DNA of 6,454 nucleotides, from assembly GCA_016195115.1 (NCBI GenBank), contig JACQAI010000586.1:1-6454 (forward strand), written 5' to 3'. The DNA is from Pseudomonadota bacterium. Its GTDB lineage: Bacteria > Pseudomonadota > Alphaproteobacteria > Elsterales > Elsteraceae. The notes under the pieces are model-generated. The model made no database searches, had not been told where the DNA came from, and was given only the letters and a program-made list of their open reading frames with translations. Both the position numbers and the translations under genes were made by a program. Of the stretch, positions 1 through 5,728 are shown one piece after another. Numbering within the stretch: the stretch's first letter is position 1; every line of letters starts with the position of its first letter.

Positions 1-65
1 CGGACGACAGAGGACAGACGTCAGAGGACAGGCGATCTGTCGTCCGTCGTCTGTGGTCGGTCGTC
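1..65. repeat. 65-nt imperfect palindrome abutting the MBL gene stop codon
   Basis: Positions 3-31 and 37-65 form inverted arms around a 5-nt loop (32-36). By hand pairing, 23 of 29 positions are Watson-Crick. The longest unbroken helices are 3-8 with 60-65, 14-20 with 48-54, and 27-31 with 37-41. The arms are built from GACAGA/GACGACAGA-like units, and a 10-nt unit (CAGAGGACAG) recurs at 8-17 and 22-31 with a 14-nt period. The element ends exactly where the TAA of the minus-strand MBL gene (66-68) begins, so the MBL mRNA would carry the hairpin directly after its stop. No T-tract is visible because the window ends. It could be a transcription terminator, an mRNA 3'-end stabiliser, or one copy of a dispersed palindromic intergenic repeat; the repetitive composition favours the last. 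Confidence 0.6.
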
Positions 66-887
66 TTAAAGCGAGATCACCATACCTTCACGCGCGACGA
101 AGGCCTTGTCCCAGTTGTGGCGGGCGTCGTCGTCGACCCGGTCCATGAAGTCGTCGGTGTGGTCGGGGTCGTGGTGGAAGATTGCCAGGCGGTGTGCCCC
201 GGCGGCTTTGCACAGTCGGATGCCTTCCTGCCAGGTCGAGTGGCCCCAGCCGACCTTCTTGGGAAACTCGTCGTCCGTGTAGGTCGAGTCGTAGATCACC
301 AGGTCGGCGCCGCGGATCAGGTTGAGGACGTTGGAATCAGGCTTGCCGGGGATGTGCTCGGTGTCGGTGACGTAGCACAGCGCCTTGCCCTCGGCCTCCA
401 GCCGATAGGCGGTGGCGCCGTTGGGGTGGTTGAGCGGCGCGGTGCGCACCATCACGTCGGTGCCGAGCGCAAAGCTCTCCCCGGCGTGGAAGTCGTGGAA
501 GCGGGTGGCGCCGCCCATGTCGGTGAGCTTGACCGGGAACACCGGGTCGCGCATCGACACCTCGAAGATCTCGCGTACGCCGCCGTTGTCGATCAGGTGC
601 CCGGCCATGATGGTCAGGGCGAAGCTGTTGATCCAGGCCGGCGCGAAGAACGGGAAGCCGATGATGTGATCGGTGTGGGAGTGGGAGAGCAAAAGCGTCG
701 CGGTTTGGACGCCATGCTTGAGCAAGCTCTTGCCCAACATGAACAAGCCGGTGCCGGCGTCGAGCACGATCGTGGTGTTGGCGGTCTGGAAGCTGATGCA
801 GCTCGTGTTCCCGCCATACTTCATATGGTTCAGCGTCGCGCAGGGGAAACTGCCGCGAACCCCCCAGAAGGTGACCTCCACTGTCAT
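66..887 (-). CDS. MBL-fold metallo-hydrolase, RNase Z / phosphodiesterase-like
   Basis: This 273-aa protein has the metallo-beta-lactamase fold. The metal-binding signature HSHTDH is at residues 69-74. Further likely ligands are His154 (LNHPNG), Asp175 (YVTDTEH) and His238/His239. An N-terminal GVRGS...YGGNTSC block (residues 9-30) and a GHST motif (His216) are typical of the RNase Z, PhnP and class II cyclic-nucleotide phosphodiesterase branch of the superfamily. Family knowledge therefore suggests a soluble, dinuclear-metal phosphodiester or related hydrolase; the substrate cannot be read from sequence. There is no signal peptide or membrane segment. All expected metal ligands are present, so it should be active. 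The start at 887 places the GVRGS block close to the N-terminus, as is usual, but no good Shine-Dalgarno sequence precedes it. It is divergent from kynU and has no visible co-transcribed partner. Confidence 0.9.
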   Translation of the reverse strand: MTVEVTFWGVRGSFPCATLNHMKYGGNTSCISFQTANTTIVLDAGTGLFMLGKSLLKHGVQTATLLLSHSHTDHIIGFPFFAPAWINSFALTIMAGHLIDNGGVREIFEVSMRDPVFPVKLTDMGGATRFHDFHAGESFALGTDVMVRTAPLNHPNGATAYRLEAEGKALCYVTDTEHIPGKPDSNVLNLIRGADLVIYDSTYTDDEFPKKVGWGHSTWQEGIRLCKAAGAHRLAIFHHDPDHTDDFMDRVDDDARHNWDKAFVAREGMVISL

Positions 888-945
888 ATGTCAGCCGCAC
901 CCCATGCTGCGCCGGCCCGTGCAATGCCCTACAAATAACACATTA

Positions 946-974
946 TTTAAAAGTTTTGAGCCCGTGTTTTTGAA
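946..974 (-). promoter_or_regulatory. Possible sigma-70 promoter for the MBL gene
   Basis: On the minus strand a TTCAAA hexamer (969-974) is followed after 17 nt by TTTAAA (946-951), inside the AT-rich patch upstream of the MBL gene. Spacing is ideal, but both hexamers are only moderate matches to TTGACA and TATAAT. Transcription would begin near 939 and give a leader of about 50 nt. The nearby AT-rich sequence allows alternative registers, so the exact hexamers are uncertain. Confidence 0.3.
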
Positions 975-1034
975 TGCCCCGCGACGGTGCGCGGACTTCC
1001 ACAGTCCTCATACGACTCCAAGAAGATTTGCACA

Positions 1035-1042
1035 GGGTTAAC
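1035..1042. promoter_or_regulatory. GGGTTAAC motif, left copy (candidate operator)
   Basis: GGGTTAAC lies about 80 bp upstream of the putative kynU -35 element. The same 8-mer recurs at 1230-1237 downstream of that promoter, as part of a perfect palindrome. A related ATTAACC is at 1154-1160, next to the expected transcription start. Repetition of a TTAAC core around one promoter suggests a regulator site, but an 8-mer recurring twice could also be chance. Confidence 0.2.
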
Positions 1043-1119
1043 GGGTAATCTAGCCGCGATCATGCAGACTCGAATTGGAGACAAGCTGTCGCTAAACAGT
1101 GTTGGACGATGTTCGACTT

Positions 1120-1147
1120 TTGAGCGATAGATACAATTTGATATACT
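1120..1147 (+). promoter_or_regulatory. Probable sigma-70 promoter for the kynU operon
   Basis: TTGAGC (1120-1125) and TATACT (1142-1147) are separated by 16 nt. They match the consensus hexamers at 4 of 6 and 5 of 6 positions, and they sit in the only AT-rich patch upstream of kynU. Transcription would start around 1154, giving an unusually long leader of about 165 nt before the kynU ATG at 1318. That leader leaves room for post-initiation control. In known proteobacterial kyn systems an Lrp/AsnC-type regulator (KynR) responds to kynurenine; no such gene is in this window. Confidence 0.45.
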
Positions 1148-1177
1148 TTTCGTATTAACCAGAACCTTCGGGCAACC

Positions 1178-1321
1178 ATGGTGCGTTTTGCCGTTGGGCG
1201 CGGCTGCTGGGCGCGGATTGTCCTGGACTGGGTTAACCCTTGCGTGGCGGTACCACGGCGACCCGCCCGGGGAACGGCGCTGTGGCTAGCCGGCCACCCC
1301 GACCGGCGCGCCAACCGATGA
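1178..1321 (+). other. Possible 47-codon leader ORF overlapping the kynU start
   Basis: An ATG at 1178, about 24 nt after the predicted kynU transcription start, opens a 47-codon frame. Its TGA (1319-1321) overlaps the kynU ATG (1318-1320) in an ATGA arrangement. The peptide has Trp at codons 11, 18 and 36, with Asp17-Trp18 and Pro21 nearby. The position, the Trp content and the 4-nt stop/start overlap would suit translational coupling or Trp-responsive control. Against this, no convincing Shine-Dalgarno sequence precedes the ATG. By hand count 35 of 47 codons end in G or C, lower than expected for genes here, and short open frames are common in GC-rich DNA. It may equally be chance. Confidence 0.22.
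1230..1239. promoter_or_regulatory. Perfect palindrome GGGTTAACCC (candidate operator)
   Basis: This 10-bp perfect inverted repeat lies within the predicted kynU leader, about 75 bp after the expected transcription start. It shares GGGTTAAC with the copy at 1035-1042. Sites on both sides of a promoter can act together in repression, but no regulator gene is present and the assignment is speculative. Confidence 0.2.
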
Positions 1322-2550
1322 CTGACCGCGCCGCCTGGCAGCGCCTCGACGCCGACGACCCCCTGCGCGCCTTCCGGGAGCGCTTCGAGCTGCCCGACGG
1401 GGTGATCTATCTCGACGGCAATTCCTTGGGCGCGCTGCCGCGCGCGACGCCCGGCCGGGTCGCCGCGTTGCTGCACGAGGCGTGGGGCCGCGACCTCATC
1501 ACGAGCTGGAACAAGCACGGCTGGATCGACCTGCCGACCCGCGTCGGCGACAAGATCGCCCGGTTGATCGGCGCCGCGCCGAGCGAGGTCGCCGTCGCCG
1601 ATTCGACCTCGGTCAATCTCTTCAAGCTGTTGAGCGGCGCGCTCGACTTGGCTCCCGGGCGCCGGGTCGTGCTGTCCGACCGCGGCAACTTCCCGACCGA
1701 CCTCTATATCGCCCAGGGGCTGGTCGGCCTGCGCGGCGGCGGGCTCGCGCTCGAGGTCGTCGACGAGGCGCGCGTCGCCGCGGCGATCGATGCCACGACC
1801 GCGGTCGTCATGCTGACCCACGTCAACTACCGCAGCGGCCGCATGCACGACCTGGCGGCGCTGACCGCCGCCGCGCACCGCGCCGGCGCCCTGATGCTGT
1901 GGGATCTGTCGCATTCGGCCGGCGCCATGCCGATCGACCTCAACGCCGCCGGCGCCGATTTCGCCGTCGGCTGCGGCTACAAGTACCTCAACGGCGGGCC
2001 GGGCGCGCCGGCCTTCCTGTTCATCGCCGCGCGCCACCAGGCGGGCATCCGGCCGCCACTGTCGGGCTGGATGGGCCATGTGGCGCCGTTCGCGTTCGAT
2101 CACGACTACCGGCCGGCCGCCGGCATCGCGCGCAACCTGTGCGGCACGCCGGCGATCCTCAGTCTGGTTGCGCTTGAGTCCGGGGTCGACCTGATGCTCG
2201 AGGCCGATCTCGCGGCGGTGCGCGCCAAGTCGCGGGCGCTCGGCGAGCGCTTTTGGGCGCGCGTGACCGAGCGCTGTCCGGGGCGGTTCGCGCTCGCCAG
2301 CCCGGCCGATCCGGCGGCGCGCGGCAGCCAGCTCTGCCTCAGCCATCCCGAGGGCTACGCGATCGTCCAGGCGCTGATCGCGCGCGGCGTGATCCCGGAT
2401 TTCCGCGCCCCCGACATCCTGCGCTTCGGCTTCGCGCCGCTCTATACTCGCTATGTCGACATCTGGGACGCGGTCGAGCAGCTCGCCGACATCATGGCGA
2501 CTCGCGCTTGGGACGCACCGCAGTTCCACACCCGCGCCAAGGTGACGTGA
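1318..2550 (+). CDS. kynU: Kynureninase (L-kynurenine hydrolase)
   Basis: KynU is a cytosolic PLP enzyme that cleaves L-kynurenine to anthranilate and L-alanine, the third step of the kynurenine route of tryptophan breakdown. The frame is open from a TTG at 1240, but the ATG at 1318 gives 410 aa, the usual bacterial length, and removes a Pro/Arg-rich extension that does not look native. Visible landmarks are YLDGNSLG (Asp33, Asn35), DSTSVN (95-100), NFPTDLY (Phe125), WDLSHSAGA (Asp196, His199), the PLP lysine Lys222 in GCGYKYLNGGPG, SGWMGH (Trp251) and LRFGFAPLY (Arg369). Asp196, Lys222 and Trp251 match the Pseudomonas fluorescens residues I recall as Asp201, Lys227 and Trp256 with a constant offset of 5. 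The protein looks intact and active. It is the first gene of a probable operon, with the next gene starting 36 nt after its stop. No clear Shine-Dalgarno sequence precedes the ATG, which fits coupling to an upstream frame or weak initiation. Confidence 0.95.
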   Translation: MTDRAAWQRLDADDPLRAFRERFELPDGVIYLDGNSLGALPRATPGRVAALLHEAWGRDLITSWNKHGWIDLPTRVGDKIARLIGAAPSEVAVADSTSVNLFKLLSGALDLAPGRRVVLSDRGNFPTDLYIAQGLVGLRGGGLALEVVDEARVAAAIDATTAVVMLTHVNYRSGRMHDLAALTAAAHRAGALMLWDLSHSAGAMPIDLNAAGADFAVGCGYKYLNGGPGAPAFLFIAARHQAGIRPPLSGWMGHVAPFAFDHDYRPAAGIARNLCGTPAILSLVALESGVDLMLEADLAAVRAKSRALGERFWARVTERCPGRFALASPADPAARGSQLCLSHPEGYAIVQALIARGVIPDFRAPDILRFGFAPLYTRYVDIWDAVEQLADIMATRAWDAPQFHTRAKVT

Positions 2551-2586
2551 GCCGATATCCACCCCTTCACTACACGGACGCCGACA

Positions 2587-3030
2587 ATGACCCGCCTGCT
2601 TCTGCTGCTCCTCGCCCTTCAGTTCACGCCGATTGCCGCATGGGCCGCCCCGATGTGCACCGACACGCGGGCTTCGACCGCGCGGCCGATGCGCGAGGGC
2701 GACTTCGAGCTCTATCGCGCCGAGCGCAATCTCGATCTGCTGACATCCTTGACCGAGCCGTTCGGGCAGGCGATCGCCAAGGCGAACGACCGCCAGTCGG
2801 TCGATCCCAGCCAGCTGCCGACCGCGCCGACCTTTCTCAGCAGCTACCCCAATGCGCTGCACCAGATCCACGGCACCTTGCTGAAGCAGCGCGCGCTGAT
2901 GGCCGAGCAGGACCTGGCGCTCGCCAAGGCGCACCGCAACGCCCAGGAGGCGCGCACCGCCCGGGCCAATCTCGAGGTCGCGCTGCGCGAGTTCTGCGCC
3001 TTCCTGGCCGACACCCACTACATCGACTGA
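2587..3030 (+). CDS. Small exported protein of unknown function
   Basis: This 147-aa protein begins with a clear Sec-type signal peptide: Thr-Arg, a leucine-rich core (residues 4-11), and an AWA cleavage motif at 18-20, predicting a mature periplasmic or secreted protein of about 127 residues. There is no lipobox. The mature part has two cysteines, Cys24 and Cys137, near its two ends, which could form a disulfide. Residues about 85-140 are rich in Ala, Leu, Glu, Arg and Gln and look like a long amphipathic helix. I do not recognise a family. It lies 36 nt after kynU and 14 nt before the DUF3604 gene, in the same direction, so it is probably co-transcribed with both. Only a weak GGA lies upstream of the ATG. 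High GC at third positions and the well-formed signal peptide support a real gene. Confidence 0.75.
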   Translation: MTRLLLLLLALQFTPIAAWAAPMCTDTRASTARPMREGDFELYRAERNLDLLTSLTEPFGQAIAKANDRQSVDPSQLPTAPTFLSSYPNALHQIHGTLLKQRALMAEQDLALAKAHRNAQEARTARANLEVALREFCAFLADTHYID

Positions 3031-3035
3031 GCCGC

Positions 3036-3040
3036 GGGGA
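3036..3040 (+). promoter_or_regulatory. Ribosome binding site fixing the DUF3604 start
   Basis: GGGGA lies 4 nt before the ATG at 3045. The frame is open much further upstream, through kynU and the small exported gene. This site, together with the stop of the preceding gene at 3030, makes 3045 the best start. Confidence 0.5.
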
Positions 3041-3044
3041 CCCG

Positions 3045-5267
3045 ATGCCGCACAGCGCCGGCCATTCGACCTATCTCGCCGAGCGCATGGGCACGGCGAG
3101 CGTGACGCCGACCGGCGCGTTCGAGGCCGGCAGCTTCCAGGACTTCACCGTGACCTACACGGCGGGCTATTTCGGCATCGACGACACCGGCGGGATCAAG
3201 ATCGTCCACCGCTTCGCCAGCGACATGGGGCGGCCGCAGTTCAACGATCCCAAAGCGCCCAACTACACGACCGCGGAAGCCAGCAACGGCGCCGTGCTGC
3301 AGCTCGAGTACGATCCCAAGCGCAATCTCCGGCCGTGGGACAAGGCGCTGGTCATCAAGGTGCAGCGCGGCTTCCTGCGCGCCGGCGATCGCATCACCGT
3401 GCGGCTCGGCGATCCGCGCCAGGGCTCGCCCGGCATGCGGGTGCAGACCTTCCACGAGCCGACCTTCGAGTTCAAGGTGCTGGTCGACGCCTTCGCGACC
3501 TACAACTTCGTCGAGCTGCCGGTGCAGCCCGTGGTCGCGGTGGTCGCCGGGCCGCCGGTGCTCTTCAAGGCACTGCTGCCGACCCTGCGGCGCACCGACC
3601 AGCGCTTCACGCTTGGCTTCAAGGGCGAAGACAAGTGGGGCAACCCGAGCGACCGCGTCGCCGGCACGTTCACGCTGCGCCCGAGCCTGCCGGTCGAGGG
3701 GTTGCCCGCGCGCTTCGAGATGCAGCCGGGCATGTTCGTGCGCGCTTTCCCTGATCTGCTCGGCACGACCGAGGGCGATCTGCGCATCGAGGTGCTCGAC
3801 GCGGCCGGTCGGGTCGTCGCAGTGTCGAACCCGCTGCGCTTGACCCGTGCGGCGGCGCTGCTGCCGTTCTGGGCCGACCTGCACGGCCAGTCGGAGGAGA
3901 CCATCGGGACCAACTCGGCGCGCGAGCTGATCGAGTTCGCGCGCGACCGCGCCTTCCTCGATGCCATGAGCCACCAGGGCAACGATTTCCAGATCACCAC
4001 GCCGTTCTGGCAGGAGCTCAACCGCCTGAGCGCCGAGTTCAACCGCGACGGCGCCTTCATCATGTTCCCGGGCTACGAGTGGTCGGGCAACACCGGGCTC
4101 GGCGGCGACCGCAACGTCATGTTCATGACCGAGGGTCGGCAGATCCACCGCTCGCACCATGCCCTGGTCGGCGACCTGTCCGACGTCGCGACCGACGCCA
4201 ACAGCGCCGAGGATCTGTTCCAGGCGCTCAAGAGCGAGGACTGCGTGGTGTTCGCCCACATCGGCGGGCGCTACGCCGATATCAAGATGGCGCACGACGC
4301 ACGCATCGAGCGCGCCGTCGAGGTGCACTCCGATTGGGGCACCTTCGAGTGGCTGCTCCGGGACGCCTTCGAGCAGGGCTATCGCGTCGGCATCCTGGCC
4401 AACAGCGACGGCCACAAGGGCCGCCACGGCGCGAGCCATCCCGGCGCGTCGCTGTTCGGCGCGTACGGCGGACTCACCTGCATGCTCGCACCGGAGCTGA
4501 CGCGCGCCGGGATTTTCGAGTCATTGCGCAAGCGCCATCACTATGCGACCACCGGCTGCCGCATGATCCTCGACGCGCGCGCGCGCTTCGACACCGAAGC
4601 GGATCTGTTTGCCGCCGATCCGAATCTCGGCGCGACGACGAGCACGCGCGTGCGCGACGCGATCATGGGCTTCGTCGCCGAGGTCGTCGGCGCGGCGCCG
4701 CTCGAGCGCCTCGAGATCCGCAATGGCATGGATGTGCTCGAGACAGTGCGGCCCTACACCGCCAACGAGCTCGGCCGGCGCATCCGGGTGATCTGGGAAG
4801 GCTCGGAGTATCGCGGCCGCGGCCGCCAGACGGTGTGGGACGGCAGCGCGACGGTGACGGGCAACGCGATCGAGCGCATCGCGCCGATCAACTTGTGGAA
4901 CATCGACAAGGAGCTGGTGCGCAAGAGCGCGACCCGGCTCGAGTGGCAGGCCCTCACCACGGGCGGCTTCGGCGGCTTCGACGCCTGGCTCGCCGAGCCG
5001 CGCGCCGGCACGCTGACGATCGACACCGCGTTGGTCAAGACCACGATCGACATCGGCTCGATCGGGCTCGAGGACCAGGTGTTCGCCGCCGGCGGCATCA
5101 AGCGCCAGATCCGGGTGTTCCGGCTGCCCGACGTCAATGCAGCGCACGCCCTGCGCATCGAGCGCCGCATCCCGCGCGCTGCGACCGGCGACACCGCCCT
5201 CTATGTCTGCGCCACCCAGGAGGACGGCCACCTGATCTGGTCGAGCCCGATCTACTTGATTCGCTGA
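3045..5267 (+). CDS. DUF3604 family protein, PHP-like metallohydrolase
   Basis: The predicted protein has 740 residues. About 1-270 form an N-terminal beta-rich region with the conserved-looking stretch TAGYFGIDDTGGIKI (39-53), then RPWDKALVIK and GSPGMRVQTF. The second part has a PHP-like set of metal-ligand motifs in order: WADLHGQS (Asp278, His280), MSHQGND (His310, Asp314), FPGYEWSG (Glu345), FAHIGG (His405), EVHSDWG (Glu426, His428) and NSDGHKG (Asp455, His457). This matches the DUF3604 family, which belongs to the PHP/amidohydrolase-like metalloenzymes and has no established reaction. The C-terminal part from about 510 appears beta-rich (MEIRNG-like IRNGMDVLETV segment). No signal peptide is visible, so it is probably cytosolic. 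The frame is open from 2253, but the upstream part is a shadow of kynU and the small gene. All ligand motifs are present, so activity is expected; substrate and any link to kynurenine are unknown. Confidence 0.88.
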   Translation: MPHSAGHSTYLAERMGTASVTPTGAFEAGSFQDFTVTYTAGYFGIDDTGGIKIVHRFASDMGRPQFNDPKAPNYTTAEASNGAVLQLEYDPKRNLRPWDKALVIKVQRGFLRAGDRITVRLGDPRQGSPGMRVQTFHEPTFEFKVLVDAFATYNFVELPVQPVVAVVAGPPVLFKALLPTLRRTDQRFTLGFKGEDKWGNPSDRVAGTFTLRPSLPVEGLPARFEMQPGMFVRAFPDLLGTTEGDLRIEVLDAAGRVVAVSNPLRLTRAAALLPFWADLHGQSEETIGTNSARELIEFARDRAFLDAMSHQGNDFQITTPFWQELNRLSAEFNRDGAFIMFPGYEWSGNTGLGGDRNVMFMTEGRQIHRSHHALVGDLSDVATDANSAEDLFQALKSEDCVVFAHIGGRYADIKMAHDARIERAVEVHSDWGTFEWLLRDAFEQGYRVGILANSDGHKGRHGASHPGASLFGAYGGLTCMLAPELTRAGIFESLRKRHHYATTGCRMILDARARFDTEADLFAADPNLGATTSTRVRDAIMGFVAEVVGAAPLERLEIRNGMDVLETVRPYTANELGRRIRVIWEGSEYRGRGRQTVWDGSATVTGNAIERIAPINLWNIDKELVRKSATRLEWQALTTGGFGGFDAWLAEPRAGTLTIDTALVKTTIDIGSIGLEDQVFAAGGIKRQIRVFRLPDVNAAHALRIERRIPRAATGDTALYVCATQEDGHLIWSSPIYLIR

Positions 5268-5280
5268 GCGGGTCGACTAC

Positions 5281-5333
5281 GGCTGAATCAGCCTGGACCT
5301 TCAGGCCCAGTCGCCAGCCCCGAACGATTGGGC
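5281..5333 (+). terminator. Cluster of overlapping hairpins after the DUF3604 gene
   Basis: Three stems can be drawn. GGCTG (5281-5285) pairs with CAGCC (5289-5293) around a 3-nt loop. CTGGACCT (5293-5300) pairs at 7 of 8 positions with 5303-5310. A 9-bp stem, 5305-5313 with 5325-5333, includes one G-U pair and has an 11-nt loop. The last two share bases 5305-5310 and exclude each other. No T-tract follows, so this is not a classical intrinsic terminator. It may attenuate or partially terminate the operon before the 97-aa gene, or protect the mRNA 3' end. Confidence 0.35.
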
Positions 5334-5362
5334 GATCTCGGCGTTAGTCAAAGGGGCGACGC

Positions 5363-5368
5363 GGGAGA
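5363..5368 (+). promoter_or_regulatory. Strong ribosome binding site of the 97-aa gene
   Basis: GGGAGA lies 5 nt upstream of the ATG at 5374. It is the best Shine-Dalgarno match seen in the window and supports both the reality and the start of the small downstream gene. Confidence 0.6.
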
Positions 5369-5373
5369 TCATC

Positions 5374-5667
5374 ATGGACCGGCTCGATCAAGCGTTTTGG
5401 CAACTTTTCCACGCCGTCGAAGCCAAGGTGTCGGAGCCTGACGTGCTCGATAATCTGCCCGCGGACCCGAATCCTGCCGATGCGGTGGCGATCACGCTGC
5501 CCGGGCCGATTCACGCGTTCAGCGTGCTGCGCCGCGAGGCCGAGCGGCGCGGCGTCAGCTGTCCCGAGCTCATCGCGGTCATGTCGGCGGAACGCCAGTC
5601 GGAGCTGCCGCCGTGGTGGCTCGAGATCGCCGAAAAGCGCGCGGTCGGCGTTCCGCCCCAGGGTTGA
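5374..5667 (+). CDS. Hypothetical 97-aa protein
   Basis: I do not recognise this small soluble protein. It has no signal peptide, membrane segment or Cys/His metal cluster. Visible traits are an N-terminal aromatic amphipathic helix (residues about 1-18, with Phe8, Trp9, Phe12), an acidic, Pro-rich middle (about 20-36), a predicted helix at about 48-60 (SVLRREAERRG), and a Trp pair in LPPWWLEIAEKR near the C-terminus. Support for a real gene comes from a good ribosome binding site, mostly G/C-ending codons and a codon range that ends cleanly before the convergent kynA. It starts 106 nt after the DUF3604 stop, beyond a hairpin cluster, so it may be the last operon member or separately transcribed; no clear promoter is seen. 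Its stop is 61 nt from the kynA stop. Confidence 0.6.
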   Translation: MDRLDQAFWQLFHAVEAKVSEPDVLDNLPADPNPADAVAITLPGPIHAFSVLRREAERRGVSCPELIAVMSAERQSELPPWWLEIAEKRAVGVPPQG

Positions 5668-5728
5668 CCAGGGTCGAAAGCGCGCGACGGGGTGAGCACG
5701 ACGGTCTCGGCGGGCGCGGGGATCTCGC

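Larger units (their letters stand above)
888..1317. other. Divergent intergenic region between MBL gene and kynU
   Basis: About 430 bp separate the two divergent start codons. Two patches are clearly AT-richer than the rest, at roughly 930-975 and 1125-1160, and each contains a promoter-like pair described separately. A small stem (CCGCG 979-983 with CGCGG 990-994) lies between them. The part from about 1178 to 1317 returns to high GC and contains a 47-codon open frame that overlaps the kynU start. I see no tRNA, insertion sequence, known riboswitch or gene remnant here. The open frames running through it on either strand lack recognisable protein features. Confidence 0.6.

Noticed and set aside
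117..938. 273-codon plus-strand frame opposite the MBL gene
   Set aside because: The minus-strand frame has a full set of metal ligands. The plus-strand product is Val/Gly/Ala-rich without domain features and is a shadow.
979..994. 5-bp stem in the divergent intergenic region
   Set aside because: CCGCG and CGCGG can pair around a 6-nt loop, but the stem is short, has no T-tract and is not next to a gene end.
1240..1317. TTG-initiated 26-residue extension of kynureninase
   Set aside because: The extension is Pro/Arg/Ala-rich, and the ATG at 1318 gives the normal family length with conserved motifs at the usual positions.
1060..3018. 652-codon open frame on the minus strand
   Set aside because: It runs antisense through kynU and most of the small exported gene. 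Its product is an Arg/Ala/Gly/Asp-rich string with no motifs, as expected for the antisense of GC-rich genes.
2253..3044. N-terminal extension of the DUF3604 frame
   Set aside because: This part overlaps kynU and the small exported gene out of frame and reads as a low-complexity Arg/Pro/Ala string. A ribosome binding site supports starting at 3045.
3018..4439. 473-codon open frame on the minus strand
   Set aside because: It is antisense to the DUF3604 gene, whose sense frame has ordered catalytic motifs; the antisense product is low-complexity and motif-free.
4079..5347. 422-codon plus-strand frame within and past the DUF3604 gene
   Set aside because: The product is an Arg-rich shadow read in another frame of a well-supported gene.
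5668..5728. Bidirectional terminator between the 97-aa gene and kynA
   Set aside because: I looked for a stem with a T-tract on either strand in this 61-nt convergent spacer and found only weak, discontinuous pairings.
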